64,000 bases of DNA from Afifellaceae bacterium (lineage in GTDB: Bacteria > Pseudomonadota > Alphaproteobacteria > Rhizobiales > Afifellaceae). Position numbers and translations under genes: made by a program. The notes below the pieces were generated by a model. The model saw nothing but the letters and a program-made list of their open reading frames with translations. It was not told the origin of the DNA and did not search any database. The stretch lies in NCBI GenBank assembly GCA_028281235.1, contig JANQKG010000007.1, positions 62,001 to 126,000 of the forward strand. Direction: 5' to 3'. Shown here one piece after another: positions 35,446 through 43,582 of the stretch (position 1 is its first letter; every line of letters begins with the position of its first letter).

Positions 35446-36753
35446 CTACTCCGCAGCTGACAGGTCGAACGTTTCCTGCGGGAAGAACTTCTCCAGCCGA
35501 ATGTCGGCCGTGCGGGCATGCCCTTCCATGCCTTCAAGCCTGGAGATGCGCGCCGTTGCCTCCGCCACCAGCTTTGCGCCGGCCCGCGTCGCCCGCTGCC
35601 AGGTCACCGTTTTCATGTATTTGTGCACCGACAATCCGCCGGTATAGCGTGCCGCCCCCGATGTCGGCAGCACATGGTTCGGTCCGGCCGCCTTGTCGCC
35701 GAAGGCGACGGTGGTCTCCTCTCCGAGGAACAAAGAACCATACGCGGAGAGCCGGCCGAGCCACCAGTCGAGATCAACCGCCTGAACATGCAGATGCTCC
35801 GGCGCATGAGAATCGGCCATTGCCGCCATCTCCTCGCGATCGGAGCAGACGATCACCGCCGCGTGGTCGCGCCAGGCCGCCTCGGCACTCTGCGCGTTTG
35901 TCTCAGGCAGCGACGCGATGATCTGCGGCACCCGCTCCATCACCTGCCGCGTGAGCGCCGCGTGATCGGTTACCAGCCAGACCGGTGAATTGTAGCCGTG
36001 CTCCGCCTGCCCCACGAGATCCCAGGCGACCATCTCCGCATCCGCCGTGGCGTCGGCGATGACCATGGAATCGGTTGGACCGGCGAACACATCGATCCCC
36101 ACGCGGCCGAAGAGTATACGCTTCGCCTCCGCCACATATTGGTTGCCCGGCCCGACCAGGATGTCGGCCGGGCGCAGACCGAAAAGGCCGAAGACCATGG
36201 CGGCGACGCCCTGCACGCCGCCGAGATTGAGAATGTGGTCGGCGCCGCATTCGCGCATCGTGAAGAGGATCGCCGGTGGAATGCCGATACCGGGCTTGGG
36301 CGGCGAGCACGCCGCGATGTGCTGGACGCCGGCGACCTTGGCCGTGGTGATGGTCATGATGGCGGAGGCCACGTGGCTGTAACGCCCACCCGGCACATAG
36401 CAGCCGGCCGCCGCCACGGGGATGTGCTTCTGGCCGGCCCGGAAGCCCGGCTGAACCTCCACGTCGCAATCGCGGATCGTTGCCTTCTGCGCCTCCGCAA
36501 AGCGTCGCACATTGTCGTGCGCGAAGCGGATATCGGCCTTCAGGCGCTCTGGAACGGCTTGTGCCGCGCGAGCGATCTCCTCCTCCGATACGACGATCGC
36601 GCCATCCCATTTGTCGAGCGTGCGCGCATAGTCTCGGACGACCTCATCGCCGCCCGATTCGATTGCGTCGAGCATGGTCTGCACGACCTCGCGTACGTCG
36701 TTGTCAGCCGCAGCGGCCGCCGGCGCGGCCTTCTTCAGATACACAATTGCCAT
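35446..36753 (-). CDS. hpsN: HisD-family dehydrogenase, probable sulfopropanediol 3-dehydrogenase (HpsN-like)
   Basis: A 435-residue member of the histidinol dehydrogenase family. The zinc ligands are retained as Gln249, His252, Asp353 and His412, and the catalytic pair as Glu319-His320 (APEHLHV). The local sequences YVPGGRYSHVASAIMTITTA and VLPTSGAARYTGGLSVHKYM resemble HpsN, which oxidises 2,3-dihydroxypropane-1-sulfonate to sulfolactate, more than true HisD. No other his gene is nearby. It follows a taurine-type transporter in the same run, which supports a sulfonate role. The exact substrate should be treated as inferred. Confidence 0.72.
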   Translation of the reverse strand: MAIVYLKKAAPAAAAADNDVREVVQTMLDAIESGGDEVVRDYARTLDKWDGAIVVSEEEIARAAQAVPERLKADIRFAHDNVRRFAEAQKATIRDCDVEVQPGFRAGQKHIPVAAAGCYVPGGRYSHVASAIMTITTAKVAGVQHIAACSPPKPGIGIPPAILFTMRECGADHILNLGGVQGVAAMVFGLFGLRPADILVGPGNQYVAEAKRILFGRVGIDVFAGPTDSMVIADATADAEMVAWDLVGQAEHGYNSPVWLVTDHAALTRQVMERVPQIIASLPETNAQSAEAAWRDHAAVIVCSDREEMAAMADSHAPEHLHVQAVDLDWWLGRLSAYGSLFLGEETTVAFGDKAAGPNHVLPTSGAARYTGGLSVHKYMKTVTWQRATRAGAKLVAEATARISRLEGMEGHARTADIRLEKFFPQETFDLSAAE

Positions 36754-36789
36754 CTTCTTCCAATCCGGCGCGGGGTCGTCCGCAAACGA

Positions 36790-37656
36790 TCACATCTTGC
36801 CCTTCCAAGGCACCAGCCGCCGCTCCACGTAGCGCATCAGCATGTCGAAGGCGTAGGCGATCGCCGCAATGATGATGATGCCCATGATGACGGTCGGCGT
36901 TTGCAGGAACTGCGAGGCCGACAGCACCATGTAGCCGATGCCCTTGGTCGCCGCGACCATCTCCGCCGCCACCAGCGTCGTCCATCCAAAGCCGATGCCG
37001 ATGCGCATAGCGGTGAGGATTTCCGGCAGCGCCGCCGGCAAGATCACTTGCCGCAACACCTGCCAGCGTGTCGCGCCGAACGAATAGGCGGCGTGGATCT
37101 GCTCAATTGCCGCAGAGCGCACGCCAGCCCGCGCGCCGAGCGCCACCGGTGCGAACACCGACAGGAAGATCAAGAGCACCTTCGACGTCTCACCGATGCC
37201 GAACCAGATGATCATCAGCGGCAGATAGGCGAGCGGCGGGATGGGGCGATAGAACTCAATCGGCGGATCGACGATCCCGCGGATGACGGGGCTCATGCCC
37301 ATGGCCAGGCCAAGCGGTACACCGATCACGCAGGCGAGCAGAAACGCGCCGAACACACGTGCCGTCGATATCCAAATGTGCTCCCAAAGCGGGGCGCCGG
37401 TGAAGCCGTTCTGCAGCACGTCCAAAAACTTCGCCACGATCGATTGTGGCGACGGGACGAAAAGCGGCTTCACCCAGCCGAGCGTGGTGACGGCCCACCA
37501 GATGACGAGCAATACCAGAATCGTGCCTACACTGAGCCACAGAGTCTCGCCGTGCCCCGGCACACCATAGATTTCGCCCGGCTTGGTCGGCCGGGCACGC
37601 GACAATCTGGAAAGTAGGCCAGGCGAGGATACGCTTGGCTCCGATGACATTGTCAT
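36790..37656 (-). CDS. tauC: Taurine/sulfonate-type ABC transporter permease
   Basis: A 288-residue membrane protein of the TauC/SsuC class. After a 30-residue cytoplasmic leader, helices begin at about residue 37. The loop SYSFGATRWQVLRQVILPAA is the typical EAA motif of this class, and GFGWTTLVAAEMVAATKGIG is a family marker. Its ATG overlaps the ATPase stop by four bases. It forms the channel for the substrate delivered by the TauA-like protein. Confidence 0.84.
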   Translation of the reverse strand: MTMSSEPSVSSPGLLSRLSRARPTKPGEIYGVPGHGETLWLSVGTILVLLVIWWAVTTLGWVKPLFVPSPQSIVAKFLDVLQNGFTGAPLWEHIWISTARVFGAFLLACVIGVPLGLAMGMSPVIRGIVDPPIEFYRPIPPLAYLPLMIIWFGIGETSKVLLIFLSVFAPVALGARAGVRSAAIEQIHAAYSFGATRWQVLRQVILPAALPEILTAMRIGIGFGWTTLVAAEMVAATKGIGYMVLSASQFLQTPTVIMGIIIIAAIAYAFDMLMRYVERRLVPWKGKM

Positions 37657-38441
37657 GCTGCGTCCTCCTCATCGGCAAAGATGATCTTCAAGACCTCTTC
37701 GCGCATCTCGATGAAGTCGTGCGACGCCTTCACGTCGCGCGCCGATACGCCGTCCAGGAAACGGTGCGAAAACGGCAGCTCGAAGCGGTGCGAGATGCGC
37801 CCGGGCCGCGGCGACATGACGATCAGATGCGTGCCCATGAACAGCGCTTCCTCCACGCTGTGGGTGATGAAGAAGACGGATTTATGTGTCTCCTTCCAGA
37901 TCCTGAGGATGAGCTCCTGCGCCTTCTCGCGCGTCAGCGCATCAAGCGCGCCGAGCGGTTCGTCCATCAAAAGCACTTTGGGGTCGCAGGTCAGCGCGCG
38001 TGCTATCCCAACCCGCTGCTGCATGCCGCCCGACAGCATATAGACCGGCGATTTCTCAAACCCCGACAGGCCGAGAAGATCGATAAACTCGCCCGCGACA
38101 CGCTTGCGCTCCGCATCCGGCGTGCCGCGCAGCTTCAAGCCGAAGACGACGTTGTCCAGAACGTTCAACCAGGGCAGCAGCGCGTGCTTTTGAAACACGA
38201 CCGCCCGGTCGGCGCCCGGCCCCTGCACCTCCGCGCCATCCAAAAGAATCTGGCCACCTGTCGGCCCCAGAAAGCCGGCAATCAGATTCAACAAGGTCGA
38301 CTTGCCGCAGCCGGAAGCACCCAGCGCGACAACAAAATCGCCCTCCCCGATTGTCAGATCGATTTCGTGCAGCGCCTCAACCGGCTCCCGCCCGTGGGAA
38401 CCTGGAAAGACCACCGACGCGGTTTGTATCTCCAGCCCCAT
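37653..38441 (-). CDS. tauB: Taurine/sulfonate-type ABC transporter ATP-binding protein
   Basis: A 262-residue ATPase with Walker A GASGCGKSTLL (about residues 41-51), the signature LSGGMQQRVG, Walker B VLLMDEPLGALD and the switch FFITHSVEEALFMG. The LSGGMQQR form and the length belong to the TauB/SsuB group. The ATG at 38441 lies 64 bases after the binding-protein stop, with GGGAGG upstream. Confidence 0.87.
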   Translation of the reverse strand: MGLEIQTASVVFPGSHGREPVEALHEIDLTIGEGDFVVALGASGCGKSTLLNLIAGFLGPTGGQILLDGAEVQGPGADRAVVFQKHALLPWLNVLDNVVFGLKLRGTPDAERKRVAGEFIDLLGLSGFEKSPVYMLSGGMQQRVGIARALTCDPKVLLMDEPLGALDALTREKAQELILRIWKETHKSVFFITHSVEEALFMGTHLIVMSPRPGRISHRFELPFSHRFLDGVSARDVKASHDFIEMREEVLKIIFADEEDAA

Positions 38442-38505
38442 GGCATGTCCTCCCTGCCCTGCAAACCAACGGCCCCCGGATGTTACCGGGGGCCGGGCGC
38501 GTGGG

Positions 38506-39498
38506 CTACATGCCTGCGGCTTTGGCGATATCCTTGTTGACGAAGGGGGTGTAATCGTCCGCCGCGCTGTCGATGCGGCCCGCCGCCTTCAAGAAGTCTG
38601 CCGTGGCTTTCATCGTCTTGTCGGCGCTGCCAAGCCACGTATCGCTCACCTGTTCAGACAACGGGGTGAACGCAAAGCCCTTCAGGATGCCTGGCACCTG
38701 ATCGGCCGCCGCACCGGTCTGTGCCGCGATCGTCTGGACCGGCGCGCTGTCGGCCGTCCACCCGTCGACATTGTCCAGATAGGCGCGATTCGCCTCATCC
38801 ATCACCTTGGCGAACGCCGCCATGGCATCGGCATTGGCCGCCGCGAAGTCCTTGTTGACGACCCAGCCGTCGAATGTGGGAAAGCCCCATTCCGCCGTCT
38901 TGTCGGCGCCGACAAGAAGCGTCCCGGTTTTCAGGATTTCCGATTGCACCGGCTGCCAGATGAACGCGCCGTCAATCGCGTCCTGCTGCCAAGCTGCGGC
39001 GATCTGGTCAGGCGGCATGTTCATGATCGTGAGGTCACCCTCGCTGATCCCGGCCTGCTGGATGGCGCCCATCAGCGAAAAATGCGCCGTGGAGCCCACC
39101 GGTACGGCAATACGCTTGCCCTTGATGTCCTCCAGGCTCTCAATGCCGGAACCATTGCGCACGATCAGCGATTCGGCTTCGCCGATCACCTGCGCCAGCA
39201 TGAAGAGCTGCAGATCGACGCCTTGCGACGCGGCGATGGCGAGCGGTGAGGAGCCGAGTTCCGCGACCTTGATGTCGCCTGACGCCATGGCGGCGATCAC
39301 ATCCGTCCCGGAGGCGAATTTGCGCCACTCAATCTCCCAGCCCGTGGCTGCCGCAAACTTCCCTTCCGCGGCGGCAACCTGCATCGGCGTCGGGTTGCCG
39401 AACTGCCCGATGATGACTTTCTCCGCCGCCGCTTGGCTGACGAACGCGACCGCAGCGACGGCCGCCGTAGCGAGAAAAGCTGTAACTCTCCTGTGCAT
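38506..39498 (-). CDS. tauA: Taurine/sulfonate-type ABC transporter substrate-binding protein
   Basis: A 330-residue periplasmic protein with a signal peptide of about 25 residues ending in QAAA-E. The mature sequence follows TauA closely: a WRKFASGTDVIAAMASGDI element, LGSSPLAIAASQGVDLQLF, GKRIAVPVGSTAHFSLMGA and PPDQIAAAWQQDAIDGAFIW. TauA binds taurine and related short sulfonates. The ATG at 39498 has GGGAGAG upstream; an in-frame TTG at 39519 was rejected. The ligand may be taurine, cysteate or dihydroxypropanesulfonate; the sequence alone does not decide. Confidence 0.86.
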   Translation of the reverse strand: MHRRVTAFLATAAVAAVAFVSQAAAEKVIIGQFGNPTPMQVAAAEGKFAAATGWEIEWRKFASGTDVIAAMASGDIKVAELGSSPLAIAASQGVDLQLFMLAQVIGEAESLIVRNGSGIESLEDIKGKRIAVPVGSTAHFSLMGAIQQAGISEGDLTIMNMPPDQIAAAWQQDAIDGAFIWQPVQSEILKTGTLLVGADKTAEWGFPTFDGWVVNKDFAAANADAMAAFAKVMDEANRAYLDNVDGWTADSAPVQTIAAQTGAAADQVPGILKGFAFTPLSEQVSDTWLGSADKTMKATADFLKAAGRIDSAADDYTPFVNKDIAKAAGM

Positions 39499-39575
39499 TT
39501 CGTTCTCTCCCTTGGTCAAGTTGGATAGTGGGCGGCTTGCGGACGCGTGAAACTGTCCGGCACCGCCATTGGCAG

Positions 39576-40310
39576 TCAGGCGCTCATTTTCAAGAGTTCA
39601 CTTGGGTGGCGCCCTTCTCTGGCAAAGTTGATCGTGTGGCTCACCAGCACGTCGATGCTGTCGATCGTCGGATAAAGACGCGCCAGCCGCTCACTGATCA
39701 GCGAAAACTCGCTGCATCCCACCAGCAGCCATTGCGCGCCGCGCGCTGTGACGTCGCGCGCGCCCAAAAGCACAGCCTCCCATGCCGCGTCCGACGATGC
39801 GGAGGTCTTGAGCATCCGGATCGCCCGCAGCATGGCGTCCTGATCTTGCGGATAGATGACATCCACCGGCAGCGCGGAAAGCGCGCAATCATAGATGCCG
39901 GTGGCCTTGACGGCTGGCGACGCCAAGACGCCGATCCGTGCTCCCGGCTCGACCGTCCGCCCGACGTCCTGCGCGGCAAGTTCCACCATCGACAGGAACG
40001 GGATCGACACAGCGGTACGGATCGCGTCGGTATAATTGTGTGCCGTATTGCAGGGCATCACCAGCGCCTCTGCGCCGGCGGCTTCCAATCCGCGCGCCAT
40101 GGCCGCCAGTACAGGTGCGGGGTCATCGCCGCCGCCCTCAATGAGCGCACCGATCCGCGAAGGCACTTGCGGATTATTGTCGACCAGCATCGGCACGTGA
40201 TCGCAATCGTCCTCAGCCGGGGTCGCGGCAATGACACGCAGCATGAAAAGAACCGTCGCCTCCGGGCCCATGCCGCCGAGCACGCCGATCTTATGCAAAC
40301 GCTCGGCCAT
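39576..40310 (-). CDS. Aspartate/glutamate racemase-family protein
   Basis: A 244-residue two-lobed racemase. It has IGVLGGMGPEATVLFM near the N terminus and the paired catalytic cysteines, Cys87 in VMPCNTAHNY and Cys199 in LVGCSEFS. The family inverts aspartate or related acidic amino acids without PLP. The ATG overlaps the DegT stop (TGATG). Beside a cysteate sulfo-lyase, cysteate, the sulfonate analogue of aspartate, is a natural candidate substrate, but that is inference. Confidence 0.84.
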   Translation of the reverse strand: MAERLHKIGVLGGMGPEATVLFMLRVIAATPAEDDCDHVPMLVDNNPQVPSRIGALIEGGGDDPAPVLAAMARGLEAAGAEALVMPCNTAHNYTDAIRTAVSIPFLSMVELAAQDVGRTVEPGARIGVLASPAVKATGIYDCALSALPVDVIYPQDQDAMLRAIRMLKTSASSDAAWEAVLLGARDVTARGAQWLLVGCSEFSLISERLARLYPTIDSIDVLVSHTINFAREGRHPSELLKMSA

Positions 40311-41512
40311 CAAGCGGCTCCCTTCAGCCGCATTTGCTCATGGCAATAGGTGATGATCGACGCGATGTGGTCGCAATCCTCAAGCGAGAAGGTCAGCGGC
40401 AGGCGCATGTCGAACAAGCCAGCGAGGACACGGTCCGTGTGTGGAAGCGGTTGGTCCTCCAGATAGCGCCAGGAATGATAGTTGGACGTGAAGGCCTCCG
40501 GCTCGTCGGCGCCGAACCATTCGATATCCACGCCAAGCGCCTTGTTGGCCGCAACGAATGCCCTTGCGTGATCGTGCGTGATGTCAGGCACGGAGAACTG
40601 GATGGAGCTTCCCACGTATTGCTCCGCCGGCTGACGCGCCGGCAGCCGGATACCAGGCACGGCCCCCAATCGTTTGGCGACAGCCTGATAGCGCTTGTTC
40701 CAGCGGCCGATATTCTCGTCCAGCCGACGGAGCTGCGGGAGGAGGATTGCGGCACGCAGATTGTCCATGCGGCCGGACATGTTCGGCGTCTCAAACCGTA
40801 TCGTCTCAAACACGGTTTTGTCGGGCGCAGCGCCATGGCGCCCGTAATGCATGTACGAACCCGACAGCATGATCACGCGGGCCATGAACATTGCGTCGTC
40901 TGACGTGAGGAGCCCGCCCTCGCCGGAATTCAGATGCTTGTAGGTCTGGGTAGAGAAGCAGCCGGCAAGGCCGAAATTGCCGCTCTTCTTGCCGTTCCAC
41001 GACGCGCCCATCGTGTGCGCGCAATCCTCAATCAGCGTCACGTTGTGATCGGCCAGAAGCGCGCTCAGCGCCTCCATGTCGGCCAGATGGCCGCGCATGT
41101 TGGACAGCAGGAAGATGCGCGCCTTCGATTGTTTGATCTTGCGCTCAAGGTCACCGAGATCGACCACCAGATCATCGGTCGTCTCAACGAGGACCGGACG
41201 TCCGCCGGCCGCCTTGATGGCGCCGGGCACGGGGGCGAGCGTAAACGCGTTGGTCAAAACCTGAGCGCCCGGTTCCAGGCCGGCTGCCCTGAGCGCAATC
41301 GCCATGGCGTAGCCGCCCGACGCGCAGGCCAAGCAATAGCGCGCGCCCTGATAATCCGCATAAGCGGCTTCAAGGCGTGCCACGGCGGACGTCTCGCCGG
41401 CAGCGACGTTGTAGCGATGCAATCGCCCGGAACGCAGCACGTCGACCGCATCGGCAATCGCGTCCTCGCCGATGGCCTCCTGCTGCGTGAAGCTGCCCGT
41501 GAATGGCTTCAT
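40310..41512 (-). CDS. DegT/DnrJ/EryC1/StrS-family PLP aminotransferase
   Basis: A 400-residue fold-type I aminotransferase of the sugar-aminotransferase (AHBA synthase) family. The Schiff-base lysine is Lys192 in FSTQTYKHLNSGEGG, and Asp163 in LIEDCAHTMGA contacts PLP. Most members act on nucleotide-linked keto sugars. Here the gene sits between cuyA-like and racemase genes with spacings of 19 and -1 bases, so it may act on a small keto acid or sulfonate. That would be unusual for the family and is an open question. Confidence 0.84.
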   Translation of the reverse strand: MKPFTGSFTQQEAIGEDAIADAVDVLRSGRLHRYNVAAGETSAVARLEAAYADYQGARYCLACASGGYAMAIALRAAGLEPGAQVLTNAFTLAPVPGAIKAAGGRPVLVETTDDLVVDLGDLERKIKQSKARIFLLSNMRGHLADMEALSALLADHNVTLIEDCAHTMGASWNGKKSGNFGLAGCFSTQTYKHLNSGEGGLLTSDDAMFMARVIMLSGSYMHYGRHGAAPDKTVFETIRFETPNMSGRMDNLRAAILLPQLRRLDENIGRWNKRYQAVAKRLGAVPGIRLPARQPAEQYVGSSIQFSVPDITHDHARAFVAANKALGVDIEWFGADEPEAFTSNYHSWRYLEDQPLPHTDRVLAGLFDMRLPLTFSLEDCDHIASIITYCHEQMRLKGAA

Positions 41513-41531
41513 CGGCTTCGCCTATCCTACG

Positions 41532-42551
41532 CTACGCGGCGATTGGGGTGTCGTCGTAGCCGAAAGCCGGCGTGTAGCCAAACAGCGCAGCCGATCCTCC
41601 GGTATGGATGAAGAGCACGCGCTCGCCCTTCTCAAAGTGCCCCTTGCGTATGAGGTCGATCAGCCCGGCAGCCCCCTTCCCCGAGTAGACAGGGTCCAGA
41701 AGAATGCCCTCCAGGCGGGCAAACATCTCAATGGCTTCAATGCCGCCCGGCGTGAGAATTCCGTAGCCGTCACCGACATAATCGGTATTGGCGACCACGT
41801 CCTCCGCGCCCACCACGCCGGGGCAGCCGAGCTTCTCAGCGGTCGCCTGAGCCAAACGCAGCACATTCGCCTCCTGCTGCGCCTTCGGCGCTCGGACGCC
41901 GATGCCCAGAAGCGGAATGTTGACATTGATCGCCTTCAGGCCGGTGATCAGACCGGCTTGCGTTCCCGCACTGCCGGTTGCGTGAACGATGTGATCGATC
42001 CTGAGCTCCATGCAATTGGCCTGGTTCACAAGCTCCATGGCGCAATTGGCATAGCCGAGCGCACCGGTCGCGTTCGAACCGCCGCCGGGTATGGTGTAGA
42101 CCTTGCGGCCCTGGCTGCGGAAGCGATCTGCGACGTCCTCGATCTCGGCATTCATGTCGAGACCGCCCGGCCGCCGCTCAACGGTCGCGCCGTGGAGATA
42201 GTCGAGAAACACATTGCCATTGGCGTTGTAGCTCGGCTCGTTTGAACCGGTGCGATCTTCAAGCAAGATGTGGCAAGCCATGCCGAGACGCGCTGCGAAG
42301 GCTGCAGTCTGGCGCGCATGATTGGACTGGGTCGCGCCTTGCGTCACGATCAGGTCCGTGCCCTCACAGAGCGCCTCCGCCATCAGAAACTCAAGCTTGC
42401 GGGTCTTGTTGCCGCCGGTGGAAAGCCCCGTGCAATCGTCACGTTTGATCCACAGCTCCGGGCCGCCAAGCGCATCGCTGAGCCGCGGCATGGGCTCAAG
42501 CGCGGTGGGAAGGTGCGCCAGACGGGTGCGCGGAAAGCGTGAGAAGTGCAT
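41532..42551 (-). CDS. cuyA: PLP-dependent L-cysteate sulfo-lyase / D-cysteine desulfhydrase family
   Basis: A 339-residue fold-type II PLP enzyme. The PLP lysine is Lys49 in [12 protein letters not shown], followed by [20 protein letters not shown] (from residue 70), [16 protein letters not shown] and a C-terminal [13 protein letters not shown]. This is the ACC deaminase/D-cysteine desulfhydrase family. The details resemble CuyA, which splits L-cysteate into pyruvate, sulfite and ammonia. The divergent LysR gene matches known cuyR-cuyA arrangements, and the downstream tauABC-like genes fit. D-cysteine desulfhydrase remains the alternative. Confidence 0.76.
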   Translation of the reverse strand: MHFSRFPRTRLAHLPTALEPMPRLSDALGGPELWIKRDDCTGLSTGGNKTRKLEFLMAEALCEGTDLIVTQGATQSNHARQTAAFAARLGMACHILLEDRTGSNEPSYNANGNVFLDYLHGATVERRPGGLDMNAEIEDVADRFRSQGRKVYTIPGGGSNATGALGYANCAMELVNQANCMELRIDHIVHATGSAGTQAGLITGLKAINVNIPLLGIGVRAPKAQQEANVLRLAQATAEKLGCPGVVGAEDVVANTDYVGDGYGILTPGGIEAIEMFARLEGILLDPVYSGKGAAGLIDLIRKGHFEKGERVLFIHTGGSAALFGYTPAFGYDDTPIAA

Positions 42552-42568
42552 GAGGGACGCCTGCTAGT

Positions 42569-42591
42569 ATGCGAATGATGAACGCTCGCAT
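42569..42591. promoter_or_regulatory. Candidate LysR-type operator
   Basis: ATGCGA (42569-42574) and TCGCAT (42586-42591) form a perfect 6-bp inverted repeat with an 11-base spacer. The site lies 17 bases ahead of the cuyA-like start and about 70 bases ahead of the divergent LysR start. A dyad in this position is typical for LysR regulators that control a divergent operon. Binding is not shown. Confidence 0.5.
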
Positions 42592-42660
42592 GAGATAATC
42601 GGCCTATCAAATGCAAAATTCGGCGCTTAAGATGCAGTTCCCGCATATAAGGGCCATCTC

Positions 42661-43575
42661 ATGCATATCGATTGGCTTGAGGACCTTCTCGCCGTCGTCG
42701 AAAGCGGCTCCATGAACGAAGCCGCCAATGCCCGGCTTCTGACGCAGCCGGCTTTTTCCCGCCGGATCAAAGCCCTGGAGGATCGGCTGGGTTTCGAGAT
42801 CGTCGACCGGGGCCGCAAACCAGCCCGGCCGACGGACGCGCTGCTCCAGCACGAGGGGAGAATCCGCGAGCTGTCGGCGAGCCTGCGCCTGCTGATCGCG
42901 GACGTGAAGCGCGAGGCCCGTCAGGGAAGCAATCGCATCGTCATTGGTAGCCAGCACGCCATCACGATGTCTCTCGCGCCGGCCGTCATTAAGGCACTCG
43001 GCGAGAAGGAGCGCACACAGATCCGATTGCGCTCCGTCAACCGCGACGAATGCCATGCTCTGCTCTTAAGCCGTCAGGCCGATCTCATCCTGACCTATCA
43101 GACGCCCGATGAGCAGGCCGGCGTGAGCGCTGACTTCACCGAGGACATCCTGATCGGAACCGAAGACCTGATCGCCGTGTTCAACGCAGCGGCAGCGAAG
43201 AGGCTCGCATTGCAGCAGCCGGACGCGGACTTGCCGGTAGTCGCGTATCCCGCCGACGTGTTTCTCGGCGAGATCTTCAACACGCGGATTCTGCCAAAGG
43301 TCGAATCAGAGGCGGTGATCTGGCCGGTGGCGGAGACCGCGCTGACGCTCGCCGCTTTGCAGCTCAGCAAGGCGGCCGTCGGGATAGCGTGGGTGCCGGC
43401 GTCGCTCGCCACCGCCGATATCGCGCTCGGCAACCTCGCTGACCTGCGTAGCGTTTTTCCGAGCGCCAGGATGAACATCATCGCCACCCGTCTGTCCGGC
43501 GCCAAGTCGCAGCTGGAAGAGGACGTGTGGGGCGTCCTGAGCGATGCAAAGCGCTGGTTCCAGCCGGCTGGTTGA
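42661..43575 (+). CDS. LysR-family transcriptional regulator (CuyR-like)
   Basis: A 304-residue LysR regulator from the ATG at 42661. The HTH is at about residues 15-35 (SGSMNEAANARLLTQPAFSR), and the effector domain begins near residue 95 (RIVIGSQHAI). It is divergent from the cuyA-like gene, 109 bases away. Adjacent LysR genes are known to control cuyA in other alphaproteobacteria, so it probably senses a sulfonate or an amino acid intermediate and activates the seven-gene run at 35446-42551. Confidence 0.83.
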   Translation: MHIDWLEDLLAVVESGSMNEAANARLLTQPAFSRRIKALEDRLGFEIVDRGRKPARPTDALLQHEGRIRELSASLRLLIADVKREARQGSNRIVIGSQHAITMSLAPAVIKALGEKERTQIRLRSVNRDECHALLLSRQADLILTYQTPDEQAGVSADFTEDILIGTEDLIAVFNAAAAKRLALQQPDADLPVVAYPADVFLGEIFNTRILPKVESEAVIWPVAETALTLAALQLSKAAVGIAWVPASLATADIALGNLADLRSVFPSARMNIIATRLSGAKSQLEEDVWGVLSDAKRWFQPAG

Positions 43576-43582
43576 TGCGCGC

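Noticed and set aside
38302-39249. Plus-strand open frame across tauA and tauB
   Set aside because: The sense genes on the minus strand carry complete ABC motifs; the plus-strand protein has none.
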